The position numbers and the translations under genes were made by a program. From assembly GCF_030436345.1 (NCBI RefSeq), contig NZ_CP124038.1:744001-808000 (forward strand): 64,000 nucleotides of DNA. The letters run 5' to 3'. Below the pieces are notes generated by a model that worked only from the letters and a program-made list of their open reading frames with translations, did not search any database and was not told the origin of the DNA. Below, one piece after another: positions 27,314 through 36,975 of this stretch (position 1 is the stretch's first letter; every line of letters starts with the position of its first letter). This stretch comes from [Borrelia] tanukii (GTDB taxonomy: Bacteria > Spirochaetota > Spirochaetia > Borreliales > Borreliaceae).

Positions 27314-30082
27314 TTAATCCAATTGGATGTCTTCTCCGTTGACGTCTTTATTGTTAATTTTTTCATTTTCATTGGTATTTGAATTTAATTCTTTTATGCT
27401 TTGTTCTTCTTTGTTTGTTTGATTAACAATGACTTCGTCTTCAATGTCTTTGGTATTTTTGAAAAGCATTTCTTCGTTATTGTCGTCGTTATTTATTGAA
27501 TCTTGTTGTGAGTTTTCATTTTCTATTTCATTTATGGGTTCTTGAATGTTCATCTCTATTTGATCTTCATTTTTATTTTCATTATTGTTAACACTTTCAA
27601 GATCGTTGTTATTGTTGTTATTATTTTTTAGGCTTTCAAGATTATTATCAAGATATTCAAATTCAGGAGTGTCAAAATTTATTTCATCGCTATTGTTAAT
27701 TTCATCAATTCCATATATGTTAAATTCTATTGTATTTTTAAATTCCAGTTTATTTTCATAGTATTTTGATTTTTCAATTGGCTGGGTGCCAGAAATAAAT
27801 AGTTCATTTATTATTTTCTCGTCAGCAATTTCTTCTGGCAATAATCCTGTTTCTGCTTGTACGGGTACGCTAATTATTCCTGCAGGTTTTACAAAAACTT
27901 TTTTAGGTAAGTTTTTGTGATATTCTGCCATGAATTCTCCCCAGCTAGGTCCCGCCAATCCTGTTCCTGTTCCGGATATTCCTAGTGAATATCCTTTTTT
28001 GTCAAATCCAACCCAAAATGCTGTTGTTATATAAGGAGAGTATCCTATTGCCCATCCGTCTGCCCAATTTTGCGTTGTACCTGATTTTCCAGCAATGTCA
28101 GATTTAAAATTTTTGAGATTTGTATATCTTTGATTTGCTAAGGTTCCATATTGAATTGTTGATTTCATCATATCTGTAATGATATAAGCAGTTTGAGGAG
28201 ACACTATTTGAGTTTGATGTTCTTTACTTTTTATTTTGGCTAATATGCTTGCTTCTTTATTTGCTATTATTCTTCCGGCTCTGTCTTCAATGTATCTTAT
28301 CCCGTAAGGTTCTATTTCGTTGCCACTATTTCCCAAAATTGCAAATGCTCTTGCCATTTGGATTGGAGACACCGATATTACGCCTAGTGCTAGTGGGTAA
28401 ACTTTTGGAAATGTTTTTTCTACTTCTTTTGGATCTGTTATGCCTAATAATTTTGAGGAGTAGCTAATTGCAGCGTCAAAACCTAGTTTTTCTAATATTC
28501 TTAATGCTGGAATATTTAAAGACAAAGCTAATGCTTGGCGTGTTAAAACATTGCCCCTCCATTTGCCACCATAATTTCCTGGGGCATAAATTTCTCCGTT
28601 TTTATCTAGAAATGCTACCGGAGAGTCTGAAAACATTGTTGCAGCTGTTATTTTTTTTAGATCAATTGCTGCTGCAAAATACAATGTTTTAAATGCACTT
28701 CCAGGTTGGACTTTTGCTTGTGTGGCGCGATTAAATTCATTGTCTTTAGCATGTCCGCTTCCCCCAACCATGGCTCTTATTGCTCCGCTTGTTGTGTCTA
28801 TTGCTATCATTGCTCCTTCAGGCTGCGCAATGAGTTTTGGTGTTAATTTATTTTTGATAATATATTCTTTTGTTGCCTTGTCTATTTTATCAATTCCAAG
28901 TATAGCCCCAAAGCTTGCAATCAGATCAATATTGTCTTCGTAAAATTTTCTTTTTCTTAGTTTTTTATATTGCCTTCCATTTATTCTTAAATTTTTAATT
29001 CCTAATAAATCTGATATTGCATCTACTACAGGGACAATTTCTGAATTAATAATTATTGTTTCAGAGGATCTGTTTAAATTGTGCATTGTTCTTGCTTTGT
29101 TAATCATATCGTTTGTAACTTTATCTGCATGTTTTTGAGCTTCAAGGTCAAGAGTTGAATATATCGAGTACCCATCTTTATATATGTTTGCATCATCTGG
29201 TAAATATTTTAATATTTTTTGCCTTATGTATTCAGAGAAATAAGGGGCTTGGTCTTTTTTGCTTGAAATTGCAGATGTATCAGCCATTCTAGTCCAATCG
29301 TAGTTTTGCCAATATTCATTAAATTCTTTTTCAGCAATTTCGGCTTTTACTATTCCATTTGATACAACTTGATTTAAAACTGCGCGTTGTATTTTTTTTG
29401 AAAATTCTGGGTTGTAAAGAGGCGAATAAAGTTTTGCATTTGGGAGTTGAATTATCATCATCACGGATTCTGCTGTATTGATTTTATTTACACTTTTGCC
29501 AAAAAAGAATTTTGATGCTGCAACTATTCCATAGTTTCCGTTCCCAAAATAAACTTTATTAAGGTACTTCTCTAGTATTTCGTATTTTGAGAGTTTTTTT
29601 TCAAGTTGAATTGCCCACCATATTTCATGTAATTTCCTTAAAATAGATCTTCTTGCTTGATTTGTGTAGAGAAGCTTTGCAAGTTGTTGGGTTAATGTGC
29701 TTCCGCCTGAAAAATATCTACCAAGAACAATATTAAATGCGGCTCTAAAAATTCCTATCAATGAAAAACCTCGATGAGAAAAAAAACCAATGTCTTCTCG
29801 TATTAAAAGTGTATTAATAAGATTGTCAGGCGTTTTTCTTAAGGGCATTAATTCTCTATTTTCATCAGATATAAATTGAGTTATTTGCTTTCCATTAACA
29901 TCTAAAAGTCTTGAAGGAATTGCTGGGTTTATATATCCAAAATTTTTATCTTTTTGTATGTTTATAGTCTTAGATATTGCTAATGACAGCGTGATAATAG
30001 AAAAGCTAACTGTGAAATATGTTAAATAAATAAGTAGCTTATGCTTATTTATTTTTTTCAAATTAAAGCTATTTAAGTTCAT
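27314..30082 (-). CDS. ponA: Penicillin-binding protein 1A, bifunctional
   Basis: Class A PBP with glycosyltransferase and transpeptidase activity. The 922-residue protein has a membrane anchor (about residues 17-38), the GT51 motifs REDIGFFSHRG (Glu96) and GGSTLTQQLAK (126-136), and a transpeptidase domain with SAFK near residue 461, SLN near 525 and KSGTTQNW near 665. From about residue 775 the sequence becomes an acidic, Asn-rich low-complexity tail that includes a run of seven Asn. The start is ATG at 30082 with no strong Shine-Dalgarno. First gene of the minus-strand pbp1a-parB-pgi-tcyP-cdr unit, divergent from plzA. Confidence 0.95.
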   Translation of the reverse strand: MNLNSFNLKKINKHKLLIYLTYFTVSFSIITLSLAISKTINIQKDKNFGYINPAIPSRLLDVNGKQITQFISDENRELMPLRKTPDNLINTLLIREDIGFFSHRGFSLIGIFRAAFNIVLGRYFSGGSTLTQQLAKLLYTNQARRSILRKLHEIWWAIQLEKKLSKYEILEKYLNKVYFGNGNYGIVAASKFFFGKSVNKINTAESVMMIIQLPNAKLYSPLYNPEFSKKIQRAVLNQVVSNGIVKAEIAEKEFNEYWQNYDWTRMADTSAISSKKDQAPYFSEYIRQKILKYLPDDANIYKDGYSIYSTLDLEAQKHADKVTNDMINKARTMHNLNRSSETIIINSEIVPVVDAISDLLGIKNLRINGRQYKKLRKRKFYEDNIDLIASFGAILGIDKIDKATKEYIIKNKLTPKLIAQPEGAMIAIDTTSGAIRAMVGGSGHAKDNEFNRATQAKVQPGSAFKTLYFAAAIDLKKITAATMFSDSPVAFLDKNGEIYAPGNYGGKWRGNVLTRQALALSLNIPALRILEKLGFDAAISYSSKLLGITDPKEVEKTFPKVYPLALGVISVSPIQMARAFAILGNSGNEIEPYGIRYIEDRAGRIIANKEASILAKIKSKEHQTQIVSPQTAYIITDMMKSTIQYGTLANQRYTNLKNFKSDIAGKSGTTQNWADGWAIGYSPYITTAFWVGFDKKGYSLGISGTGTGLAGPSWGEFMAEYHKNLPKKVFVKPAGIISVPVQAETGLLPEEIADEKIINELFISGTQPIEKSKYYENKLEFKNTIEFNIYGIDEINNSDEINFDTPEFEYLDNNLESLKNNNNNNNDLESVNNNENKNEDQIEMNIQEPINEIENENSQQDSINNDDNNEEMLFKNTKDIEDEVIVNQTNKEEQSIKELNSNTNENEKINNKDVNGEDIQLD

Positions 30083-30137
30083 ACTTTTTACTAAAGTATA
30101 CTATAAGTGCATAAGAATTAATAATGTTGTGAGTTGA

Positions 30138-30176
30138 TTGTTATAGTGTAAAATTATTGTTATAATTTTACACTAT
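30138..30176 (+). promoter_or_regulatory. plzA promoter overlapped by a perfect inverted repeat
   Basis: TTGTTA (30138-30143) and TATAAT (30161-30166) lie 17 bp apart, a near-consensus sigma-70 promoter pointing to plzA. Superimposed on it is a perfect inverted repeat: ATAGTGTAAAATTAT (30143-30157) and ATAATTTTACACTAT (30162-30176), 15-bp arms with a 4-base centre. The operator-like repeat covers the spacer, the -10 element and the expected start site near 30173, the classic placement for a repressor. The rest of the 30083-30395 gap contains no ORF. Confidence 0.65.
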
Positions 30177-30316
30177 GTAAACAGCATTTTTTAAGTTTTG
30201 TTAATTAAATAGATGTTATGAGAGTTGGGTGGTGGTATATTTTTGATTTTAAGAGTAGATTTGTTGATTGTTGATTAAGCTTGTTTATAGCTTTTTTGTT
30301 TTAAACTTTATTGGTG

Positions 30317-30339
30317 TAAAACTGTTTGAAACAGTTTTA
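30317..30339 (+). repeat. Second palindrome in the plzA leader
   Basis: TAAAACTGTTT (30317-30327) and AAACAGTTTTA (30329-30339) form perfect 11-bp arms around a single G, 57 bases before the plzA start. It shares the sequence GTGTAAAA at its left edge (30314-30321) with the promoter palindrome (30146-30153). It could be an RNA hairpin in the long 5' untranslated leader or a second protein-binding site. Confidence 0.55.
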
Positions 30340-30395
30340 AATGTTGTTTGGTATTGTTATTTTTTATATTCAAAAAAAGGAGAAAGGAGAGGTTT

Positions 30396-31181
30396 ATGCT
30401 TTTATCGAGAAAAATAAGAGATTATGGCGCTAAGTATAGGGGTAAAGAAATTAAAATGAGTACAGAGATAAATAGTTTTTTAAATCTTCGCAATACTATT
30501 GAGATGAGGATAGGTGCTTATTCTGTGCTTGGAGTAATTTATTCTATTTCTATGGATTCTCTTAAGCTTATTTTTCAAGAAGATACAGTATTGCCCGCTT
30601 TGGCTAAAAATAAAAATTTAGGTTCTATTCAACTTAAGAAAAATTCAGATCCTAAGAGTAGCGCGGCTTTTTTCCCCTTTTTGTCTGTTAAACTGTTAAG
30701 TGCTTCTGCCTATTCTTCTCAAGATAAAGAATACAATTTATTAACATTGGAATTTTTATCTCCTGTGCCAGAAGAGATTGCTATTAAAGTTGGAAAGCTT
30801 CTTGATTTAAAACTTGGACAAAATCAAAGAATTCATGAAAGAATTATTGTTGATAAAGATTCTATTAGAAAGCTAAAAATTGATTCTGATAAAGCTTTTA
30901 TTAAGTTTAATGGGTCAAAACATAAATGCTTAATAAAAGATTTATCTTATGGGGGTGCTTTAGTAATTTCTTCTTTTGATTATGGGGATGTTAATGAAGA
31001 TGCAATTGATTTGATTTTTAGTTTTGAATTTATGGATAAAGAGATTTTTATTGAAGGTAAATCAAAAAGTTTAAGCGTTATTCAGACGCCCAATGGAAAG
31101 TTTTTTGCGCTTGGTATTGCTTTTGATGAGGAGAAAATACCGCTTGAGTATACTATGCTAATCCATGATTATTTTAATTAA
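30396..31181 (+). CDS. plzA: Cyclic di-GMP receptor PlzA (PilZ domain)
   Basis: PlzA is the chromosomal c-di-GMP-binding protein of Lyme spirochetes and affects motility, glycerol use and infection. The 261-residue protein has a PilZN-like N-terminal domain and a C-terminal PilZ domain with the complete ligand motifs R145-IHE-R149 and DLSYGG near residue 182. The frame is open 16 codons upstream, but AAAGGAGA and GGAGAGG just before the ATG at 30396 define the start. Transcription from the promoter near 30166 would leave a leader of about 220 bases. The 3' end overlaps the convergent sua5 gene by 8 bp. Confidence 0.96.
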   Translation: MLLSRKIRDYGAKYRGKEIKMSTEINSFLNLRNTIEMRIGAYSVLGVIYSISMDSLKLIFQEDTVLPALAKNKNLGSIQLKKNSDPKSSAAFFPFLSVKLLSASAYSSQDKEYNLLTLEFLSPVPEEIAIKVGKLLDLKLGQNQRIHERIIVDKDSIRKLKIDSDKAFIKFNGSKHKCLIKDLSYGGALVISSFDYGDVNEDAIDLIFSFEFMDKEIFIEGKSKSLSVIQTPNGKFFALGIAFDEEKIPLEYTMLIHDYFN

Positions 31182-32181
31182 TGAACCTATTTGAACTGGC
31201 TTTTCTGATTCTATTGTTTATTGAGTATCCAAGTTCTTCATCTTTTACGAATTCACTAAGAATTTGTTTGTAGTTATTTTCAGAATTGACTAGTTCTTTG
31301 TAGAGATTTTGTGCATATTCTTCAAGAGTATTAAATATTGTAATGTTTTTTTTATCCCACAAAAAATTAAATAAGTAGGATTTTAAAGTAGATTTTGTGA
31401 TAAGTATTTTTGTATCTTTGTTTAAATATTTTCTTATATTGTCTTGACTTTTAAATAAATAAACAGGAATTTTTGGTTTGTAATGCTCTATTATGTTGCC
31501 AGGCGATTTTTCTAACTCCATTTTTGTTTCTGCGTAACTTACGGTATATTTTCCTTGAAGCTCTTTTTCTATCATTTTTTTTGTTATTGCACCTGGTCTT
31601 AATATTAGTACGTTATCTTTTAGGTCAAATCCGATCACAGTCGATTCAATTCCAATATTAAAGTCTTTGTTTTCTTTTGTTTTTATTATTCCTCCCACAA
31701 GGCCATTTAATTCTTTTAAGGCCATTTCGAAGTTTGTTGAGCTTGGTCTTTTTGATATATTTGCAGACGGTGCTACTATGGGAACTTTAGATGCTTTGAT
31801 TAAGTTTAAAGCTATTTTATTTGCGGGAATTCTTATTGCTACTGTGTCTAGGTTTCCACTTACAAATCTGGATATCTTTATTGATTTTTTAAGAACATAA
31901 GTTAAAGGTCCTGGACTAAACTTTTTGATTAGCATTAGAGCACTTTTGGGAATATATTCTGATAATTCTTTTAATTTTTTTACTGTGTCAACGTGAACTA
32001 TTAAAGGATTGTTAATAGGCCTTTTTTTTACTAAAAAAATCATTTTTACGGCATCTTCATCGTAAGCGTTTGCACCGATTCCGTAAACTGTTTCTGTTGG
32101 AAATACAACAAGCTCTCCCTTTTTGATAAGTTTTGCTGCTTTTTGTATTTGGTTACTGCGAATTATTTCTGTTAATATCAT
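31174..32181 (-). CDS. tsaC: Threonylcarbamoyl-AMP synthase (Sua5/YwlC)
   Basis: The enzyme makes threonylcarbamoyl-adenylate for the t6A37 modification of ANN-decoding tRNAs. The 335-residue protein has a YrdC domain (about residues 5-200), with KKGELVFPTETVYGIG near residue 20, KKRPINNPL near 53 and the SANISKRPS segment near 142. A smaller Sua5 C-terminal domain follows (about 215-335). The two-domain form is the Sua5/YwlC type rather than short TsaC. Monocistronic, convergent with plzA and divergent from rlpA. Confidence 0.93.
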   Translation of the reverse strand: MILTEIIRSNQIQKAAKLIKKGELVVFPTETVYGIGANAYDEDAVKMIFLVKKRPINNPLIVHVDTVKKLKELSEYIPKSALMLIKKFSPGPLTYVLKKSIKISRFVSGNLDTVAIRIPANKIALNLIKASKVPIVAPSANISKRPSSTNFEMALKELNGLVGGIIKTKENKDFNIGIESTVIGFDLKDNVLILRPGAITKKMIEKELQGKYTVSYAETKMELEKSPGNIIEHYKPKIPVYLFKSQDNIRKYLNKDTKILITKSTLKSYLFNFLWDKKNITIFNTLEEYAQNLYKELVNSENNYKQILSEFVKDEELGYSINNRIRKASSNRFIN

Positions 32182-32286
32182 TTTTTAGACTTTTTTCTTT
32201 TTATAATTAAATCAAAAAGAATGTAAATAAGCAATTTGTGAGATCAATTGTTTATTGAAATATGTTTTTATATTATAATAAACATT

Positions 32287-33075
32287 ATGAGAAATTTAAT
32301 TGGTGCCATCGTAAGAGATAATAGAAACTTTGTTTTTCTCTTTGTATTTTTTTTTGTTGCTTCTCATGTAAATTCTGCTACAGTAGGTCTTGCTTCATGG
32401 TATGGCGAAGCTTTTCACGGCAAAATTACTGCTAATGGCGAAAAATTTGATATGATGGCTCTTACTGCTGCTCACAAAGAATTGCCTTTTAATACCGCTG
32501 TAAAGGTTACAAATCTTTTGAATAATAGATCAGTTGTTGTAAGAATTAATGATAGAGGTCCTTTTAGGAAGGATAGAATAATCGATTTGTCAAAACATGC
32601 CGCTGAGAAGCTTGATTTTTTAGGAATAGGAGTTGCTCCTGTAAAAATTGAAGTAATTGAAAGTGTGAATGAAAAAAGACCATCTGTATCAAAATCTAGT
32701 GACCTTAAAAAAGCATTTAATACTCCTGAGATTGAAAAAGAAAAGAAAATCAAGCAATCAGAAGAAAATATTTCTGTTGAAAATAAATCTTCAAGTTTAT
32801 TAGCAGATTATTCAATATCTGCAGACAAAGAAACAGATTTTTACATACAAGTTGGATCTTATAGAAAAAAAGATTATGCCGATAGGGCTTATAGGATATT
32901 AAAAAAAGCGGGTCTTTTTGTTGTAGTAAATTCTCATGGGCCGTTTTATACTGTTTTTATTCCTACCAATGCTGACGATGTTCAAAAAAACATTGAGCTA
33001 ATTAAATCTGCTGGATATAAAGATACTTTAGTAAGAAAAACTAAGGTTCCAGGCGAGAGTCTTATTATGGATTAA
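32287..33075 (+). CDS. rlpA: RlpA-like septal-ring protein with SPOR domain
   Basis: RlpA proteins bind, and in some bacteria cleave, denuded peptidoglycan at division sites. The 262-residue product has an N-terminal signal segment ending near VNSA, a double-psi beta-barrel domain (about residues 36-125; ASWYGEAFHGKITANGE, NNRSVVVRINDRGPF), a charged linker, and a C-terminal SPOR domain (about 185-255; FYIQVGSYRKKDYADRA). No lipobox cysteine is seen, so it is probably periplasmic rather than a lipoprotein. The start is uncertain: the ATG at 32287 suits the signal peptide, while the frame is open back to 32248. Confidence 0.88.
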   Translation: MRNLIGAIVRDNRNFVFLFVFFFVASHVNSATVGLASWYGEAFHGKITANGEKFDMMALTAAHKELPFNTAVKVTNLLNNRSVVVRINDRGPFRKDRIIDLSKHAAEKLDFLGIGVAPVKIEVIESVNEKRPSVSKSSDLKKAFNTPEIEKEKKIKQSEENISVENKSSSLLADYSISADKETDFYIQVGSYRKKDYADRAYRILKKAGLFVVVNSHGPFYTVFIPTNADDVQKNIELIKSAGYKDTLVRKTKVPGESLIMD

Positions 33076-33126
33076 TTTTTTAAATTATTTTTTTTATCAA
33101 GATTGTTTATTGACTTTTTAAAATTT

Positions 33127-33255
33127 ATGATTATGTCATTTATTGCTAGTCCTTTTGTAGTAGTTTTTTGTTCTAAAAATTACAATATTATTTGTAAAAA
33201 TCCAAATCTATTAAGCAACTGTTTTGGCTTAAAGTTGTATTTTATTATTATATAG
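33127..33255 (+). CDS. Possible 42-codon ORF in the rlpA/dus gap
   Basis: An ATG at 33127 opens 42 codons ending TAG at 33253-33255, eight bases before the dus start; an in-frame TTG at 33103 would give 50 codons. The product is hydrophobic with several cysteines. No Shine-Dalgarno is evident. In such AT-rich sequence an open frame of this size is unusual but not decisive. Otherwise the 33076-33262 gap shows nothing else. Confidence 0.2.
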   Translation: MIMSFIASPFVVVFCSKNYNIICKNPNLLSNCFGLKLYFIII

Positions 33256-33262
33256 TCATTTT

Positions 33263-34252
33263 ATGAAGTTTTTATTTGATATTCCCCCTCCAATTATGAT
33301 TTTAGCTCCAATGGAGGACGTTACTGACACTGTTTTTAGAAATTTAATTCATTTAATAGGATCTAAAGAAGGAGAGCCCCATATTTATTTTACTGAATTT
33401 ATTTCTGCAAAGGGAATTTTAAACGGATCAAAACAATCTATCCAGCATGTTTTTTTAAAACCCAATGAACTCAATCGGCCTTTAATTGCTCAAATTTGGG
33501 GCAATGTTCCTGAGCAATTTTATAGAGCAATAGAAATATTAGGAGGCATGGGGTTTTGGGGAATTGATATTAATATGGGTTGTCCTAAGAATAAAATAAT
33601 TAAAAAGGGAGTTTGTTCAGCTTTAATTAATAATAAATCTTTGGCTAAAGAAATAATTCTTGCAAGCAAAGAAGCTTGTGCAAGATTTAATTTACCTCTT
33701 AGCCTTAAGACCAGGCATGGATTTTCATATCCAGAAATTGATGATTGGTTGGGGTTTTTGTTGGGGTTTGGAATTGACATGTTAACGGTTTATCCAAGGC
33801 TTGCTGTTAATCAGAGCAATGGCCCTGTTAATTTTGATATTTTTCATCAACTTGTTAAATTGCGAAATAATCTTAGCCCTTCTACGTTGATTATTGGCAA
33901 TGGGGATGTTTTGAGTATCAAGGATGCTAGATATTATGTTGATAAATATTTAATTGATGGGATTATGTTTGGTCGTGGAATTTTCAAAAATTTAAATTTA
34001 TTTAAATTGTCTTCAAAACACTTTTTGGATAGTAATTTAAATTTTAGGTTAAATATATTAAAATTCCATATAAAGGATTTTTATGCTACTTGGGGGCTTG
34101 AAAAAGATTTTAATAAACTTAAAAAATATTTTAAGATATATTTTACTGAGAAGGAAAGACAGAGTAAATATTTCTCAAATCTTATAAATTCAAAAACTTA
34201 TGAAGAGCTTTTTGAAAATTTAAACGTTATTGATATGGTAGGAGATTTTTAA
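33263..34252 (+). CDS. dus: tRNA-dihydrouridine synthase family protein
   Basis: Dus enzymes are FMN-dependent TIM-barrel proteins that reduce uridines in the tRNA D-loop. The 329-residue protein has the APMEDVTD entry motif (residues 15-22), the catalytic-cysteine motif INMGCPKNK near residue 102, SLKTRHG near 150 and the FMN-phosphate region GNGDV then GIMFGRG near 212-240. The C-terminal helical domain that binds tRNA is present. The Dus subfamily, and thus the target position, cannot be read. It precedes valS by four bases and is probably co-transcribed with it. Confidence 0.88.
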   Translation: MKFLFDIPPPIMILAPMEDVTDTVFRNLIHLIGSKEGEPHIYFTEFISAKGILNGSKQSIQHVFLKPNELNRPLIAQIWGNVPEQFYRAIEILGGMGFWGIDINMGCPKNKIIKKGVCSALINNKSLAKEIILASKEACARFNLPLSLKTRHGFSYPEIDDWLGFLLGFGIDMLTVYPRLAVNQSNGPVNFDIFHQLVKLRNNLSPSTLIIGNGDVLSIKDARYYVDKYLIDGIMFGRGIFKNLNLFKLSSKHFLDSNLNFRLNILKFHIKDFYATWGLEKDFNKLKKYFKIYFTEKERQSKYFSNLINSKTYEELFENLNVIDMVGDF

Positions 34253-34256
34253 AACA

Positions 34257-36884
34257 ATGAATTGTAGACCTCTTGAAAAATATGATCCTAAGGCATTTGA
34301 AGACGAAATTTACGACAAGTGGCTTAAAAATAATGTTTTTTTGCCAAATAATTCTTTATTTGAAAAATTTAGTATGGTTGCGCCTCCCCCCAATGTTACT
34401 GGTGTGTTGCACATGGGGCATGCTCTTAATTTTGTTTTGCAAGATATTCTTGTAAGGTATAAAAGAATGAAGAAGCACAATACGTTGTGGCTTTTTGGCA
34501 CAGATCATGCTGGGATAGCAACACAGGCTGTTTTTGAAAGACATCTTAAAAGCGTTGGTAAAAGTAAGGATGATTTTGAAAGAGAAGAACTTATTCAAGA
34601 AATTTTTAAATTAAAAGATAAGCATAGAGATGTAATTGTTAAGCAGATAAAAAAACTTGGGGCGTCTTATGATTATTCAAGAGAAAGGTTTACTCTTGAT
34701 GAGGACTGTTGTAAGGCTGTTAACAAGGTTTTTAAAGATTTATATTCTAAAGGGTTGATTTATAGGGGCGAATATCTTGTTAATCTTGATCCTGGATCTG
34801 GGAGTGTTGTTAGTGATGAGGAGATTGAATATAAAGAGGTTGATGGTAAGCTTTATTTTGTTAAGTATTTTCTTGATGATTCTTCTTTTATTGAGATTGC
34901 AACAACTAGGCCCGAGACTATGTTTGGGGATACTGCTATTGCTGTTAATCCCAATGATGAGAGATATAAATCTTTAGTTGGTAAAGAGGTTACAATTCCT
35001 TTGACAACTAAAAAGATAAAAATCATTGCAGATTTTTATGTTGAGAGTGCTTTTGGTACTGGGGCTTTAAAAGTTACTCCTGCGCACGATCCTAATGATT
35101 TTGAAATTTCAAAAAGGCATAATATTCCTAAGGTCAATATTTTAACTCCAGATGGAAAACTTAATAAAAATGTTCCTTTACAATATCAAGGATTAAGAAT
35201 GAAGGATGCAAGATCTAAAATAGAGACAGAATTAATGGAAAAAGGGTTTTTGCAAGGAGTTAAAAAACATAGACAACAGATTGGGCATTGTTATCGATCG
35301 GGTGAGGTTGTTGAACCTTATTTGTCTACTCAGTGGTTTGTGAGTATGAAGCCTTTAGCAGTCAAAGCTTTAAAGGCTTTGGAGAATGGCGAATTAAGAT
35401 TTTACCCTAAAAAGTGGGAAAATACATATAAATATTGGTTATCAAATATTAAAGATTGGTGTATATCAAGGCAGCTTGTTTGGGGGCATAGAATACCGGC
35501 TTGGTACAATATTGAAACATCCGAACTTATTGTTAGTGATACTGATCCTTCTTTAGATGAAAAGAATATAGGGAAGAGGTTTGTTCAAGATCCAGATGTT
35601 CTTGATACTTGGTTTTCTTCTTGGCTATGGCCTTTTTCTTCTCTTGGATGGCCTAATGTTACTGTTGATCTTAAAAATTATTATCCAACAAATACTTTAA
35701 TTACAGCTTACGATATAATATTTTTTTGGGTTGCAAGAATGGTAATGGCGGGATTAGAATTTACAGGGCAAGTTCCTTTTAAAGATGTTTATATCACACC
35801 TCTTTTGCGTGACAAGCAAGGTAAAAAAATGTCAAAGTCTTTGGGCAATGGAATAGACCCCCTTGATATTATTCGCGAGTATGGAAGTGATTCTTTGCGG
35901 TTTACTTTATCCTTTTTGTCTGTTCAAGGTCAAGATTTAAATATTGATACCAAGGATTTCATGTTTGGAGCTAAGTTTGCAAATAAAGTTTTTAATGCTT
36001 CCAAATTTATTCTTTTAAATTTAAAAAATAGAGAAATATTAAATGATTTGAAATTTAACGACATTGACAAATGGTTGCTTACAAGCTTAAATTCAACTAT
36101 TTTTGGTGTAGAATCTTCTTTTGCAAATTATAAATACAATGAAGCTTCAAAATTCGTTTATGAGTTTTTTTGGAATGATTTTTGTGATTGGTATATTGAA
36201 ATTAGTAAAATTGATCTAAATAGTGAAAATATTGATATTCAGAATATGGCTATTTCTAAGTTGCTATTTTTTCTTAAAAAAGCATTGTTAATTTTGCACC
36301 CGTTTATTCCTTTTGTTACAGAAAAAATTTATTCTGAATTTTCAGAAAAGGGAGATATTTTGGCTTTAAATGAATATCCAAGTTTTGATATTGCCAATAA
36401 TTTTCAAGAAGAATTTGAAAGTTTTAAAGTATTTAAAACTTTCATTATAGCTGTTAGAACGCTTAAGAGTGAATTTAATATATCTTCTAGCATTGAGATT
36501 GATGTTGCTTTGAAGTTTGATGCTGACTTTAAATATGAGGGATACTTTAAGACCAATGAAAGCATTGCAAAAAGAATGATTAATTTTAAAAATATATTTT
36601 ACAATAAAAATTATGATGGCATGCTTGGTGTGGCTGTAGTTGGTTTTGAAATTTATGTAGATGTTAAGGCGTTAATAGATAAAGCTAAGGAGCTAATAAG
36701 GCTTGAAAAGCAGCTTGAAAGGTATAAAATGCTTAAGATTGCTGTTTCAAAGAAACTTGAAAATGAAAATTTTTTAATGAATGCTCCTAAGGAAATTATT
36801 GAATCTGAAAAATTAAAATTTGTAGAATTTTCTTCTTTAATTAATAAGATAAATAGTTATATTGTTAATTTAAAAAATCTGTAA
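34257..36884 (+). CDS. valS: Valyl-tRNA synthetase
   Basis: Class I synthetase for valine. The 875-residue protein has the HIGH-type motif as HMGH near residue 53 (NVTGVLHMGHALN), the CP1 editing domain (about 190-340; TTRPETMFGDTA), the WCISRQLVWGHRIP segment near 400, KMSKS near 525, an anticodon-binding helical domain, and a C-terminal coiled coil (about 815-875; RLEKQLERYKML). Length and order are normal for bacterial ValRS. ATG start at 34257, directly after dus. Confidence 0.97.
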   Translation: MNCRPLEKYDPKAFEDEIYDKWLKNNVFLPNNSLFEKFSMVAPPPNVTGVLHMGHALNFVLQDILVRYKRMKKHNTLWLFGTDHAGIATQAVFERHLKSVGKSKDDFEREELIQEIFKLKDKHRDVIVKQIKKLGASYDYSRERFTLDEDCCKAVNKVFKDLYSKGLIYRGEYLVNLDPGSGSVVSDEEIEYKEVDGKLYFVKYFLDDSSFIEIATTRPETMFGDTAIAVNPNDERYKSLVGKEVTIPLTTKKIKIIADFYVESAFGTGALKVTPAHDPNDFEISKRHNIPKVNILTPDGKLNKNVPLQYQGLRMKDARSKIETELMEKGFLQGVKKHRQQIGHCYRSGEVVEPYLSTQWFVSMKPLAVKALKALENGELRFYPKKWENTYKYWLSNIKDWCISRQLVWGHRIPAWYNIETSELIVSDTDPSLDEKNIGKRFVQDPDVLDTWFSSWLWPFSSLGWPNVTVDLKNYYPTNTLITAYDIIFFWVARMVMAGLEFTGQVPFKDVYITPLLRDKQGKKMSKSLGNGIDPLDIIREYGSDSLRFTLSFLSVQGQDLNIDTKDFMFGAKFANKVFNASKFILLNLKNREILNDLKFNDIDKWLLTSLNSTIFGVESSFANYKYNEASKFVYEFFWNDFCDWYIEISKIDLNSENIDIQNMAISKLLFFLKKALLILHPFIPFVTEKIYSEFSEKGDILALNEYPSFDIANNFQEEFESFKVFKTFIIAVRTLKSEFNISSSIEIDVALKFDADFKYEGYFKTNESIAKRMINFKNIFYNKNYDGMLGVAVVGFEIYVDVKALIDKAKELIRLEKQLERYKMLKIAVSKKLENENFLMNAPKEIIESEKLKFVEFSSLINKINSYIVNLKNL

Positions 36885-36948
36885 AAAAGTTTAAAAATTA
36901 TTATGAAATTGAATTTGCTATGGTTAGCTTTTTGGCAAAAGGTGTGTT

Positions 36949-36969
36949 TGCTATTAAAAATAGCATTTT
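36949..36969 (+). terminator. Candidate terminator downstream of valS
   Basis: TGCTATT (36949-36955) pairs with AATAGCA (36959-36965) around an AAA loop and is followed by TTTT, in the short gap between valS and the convergent gene at 36976. Seven base pairs, AT-rich, so modest strength. Confidence 0.45.
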
Positions 36970-36975
36970 GTACTC

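Noticed and set aside
29270..30082. Possibility that pbp1a contains a frameshift because of its 922-residue length
   Set aside because: All glycosyltransferase and transpeptidase motifs are in one frame and in order; the extra length is the acidic tail.
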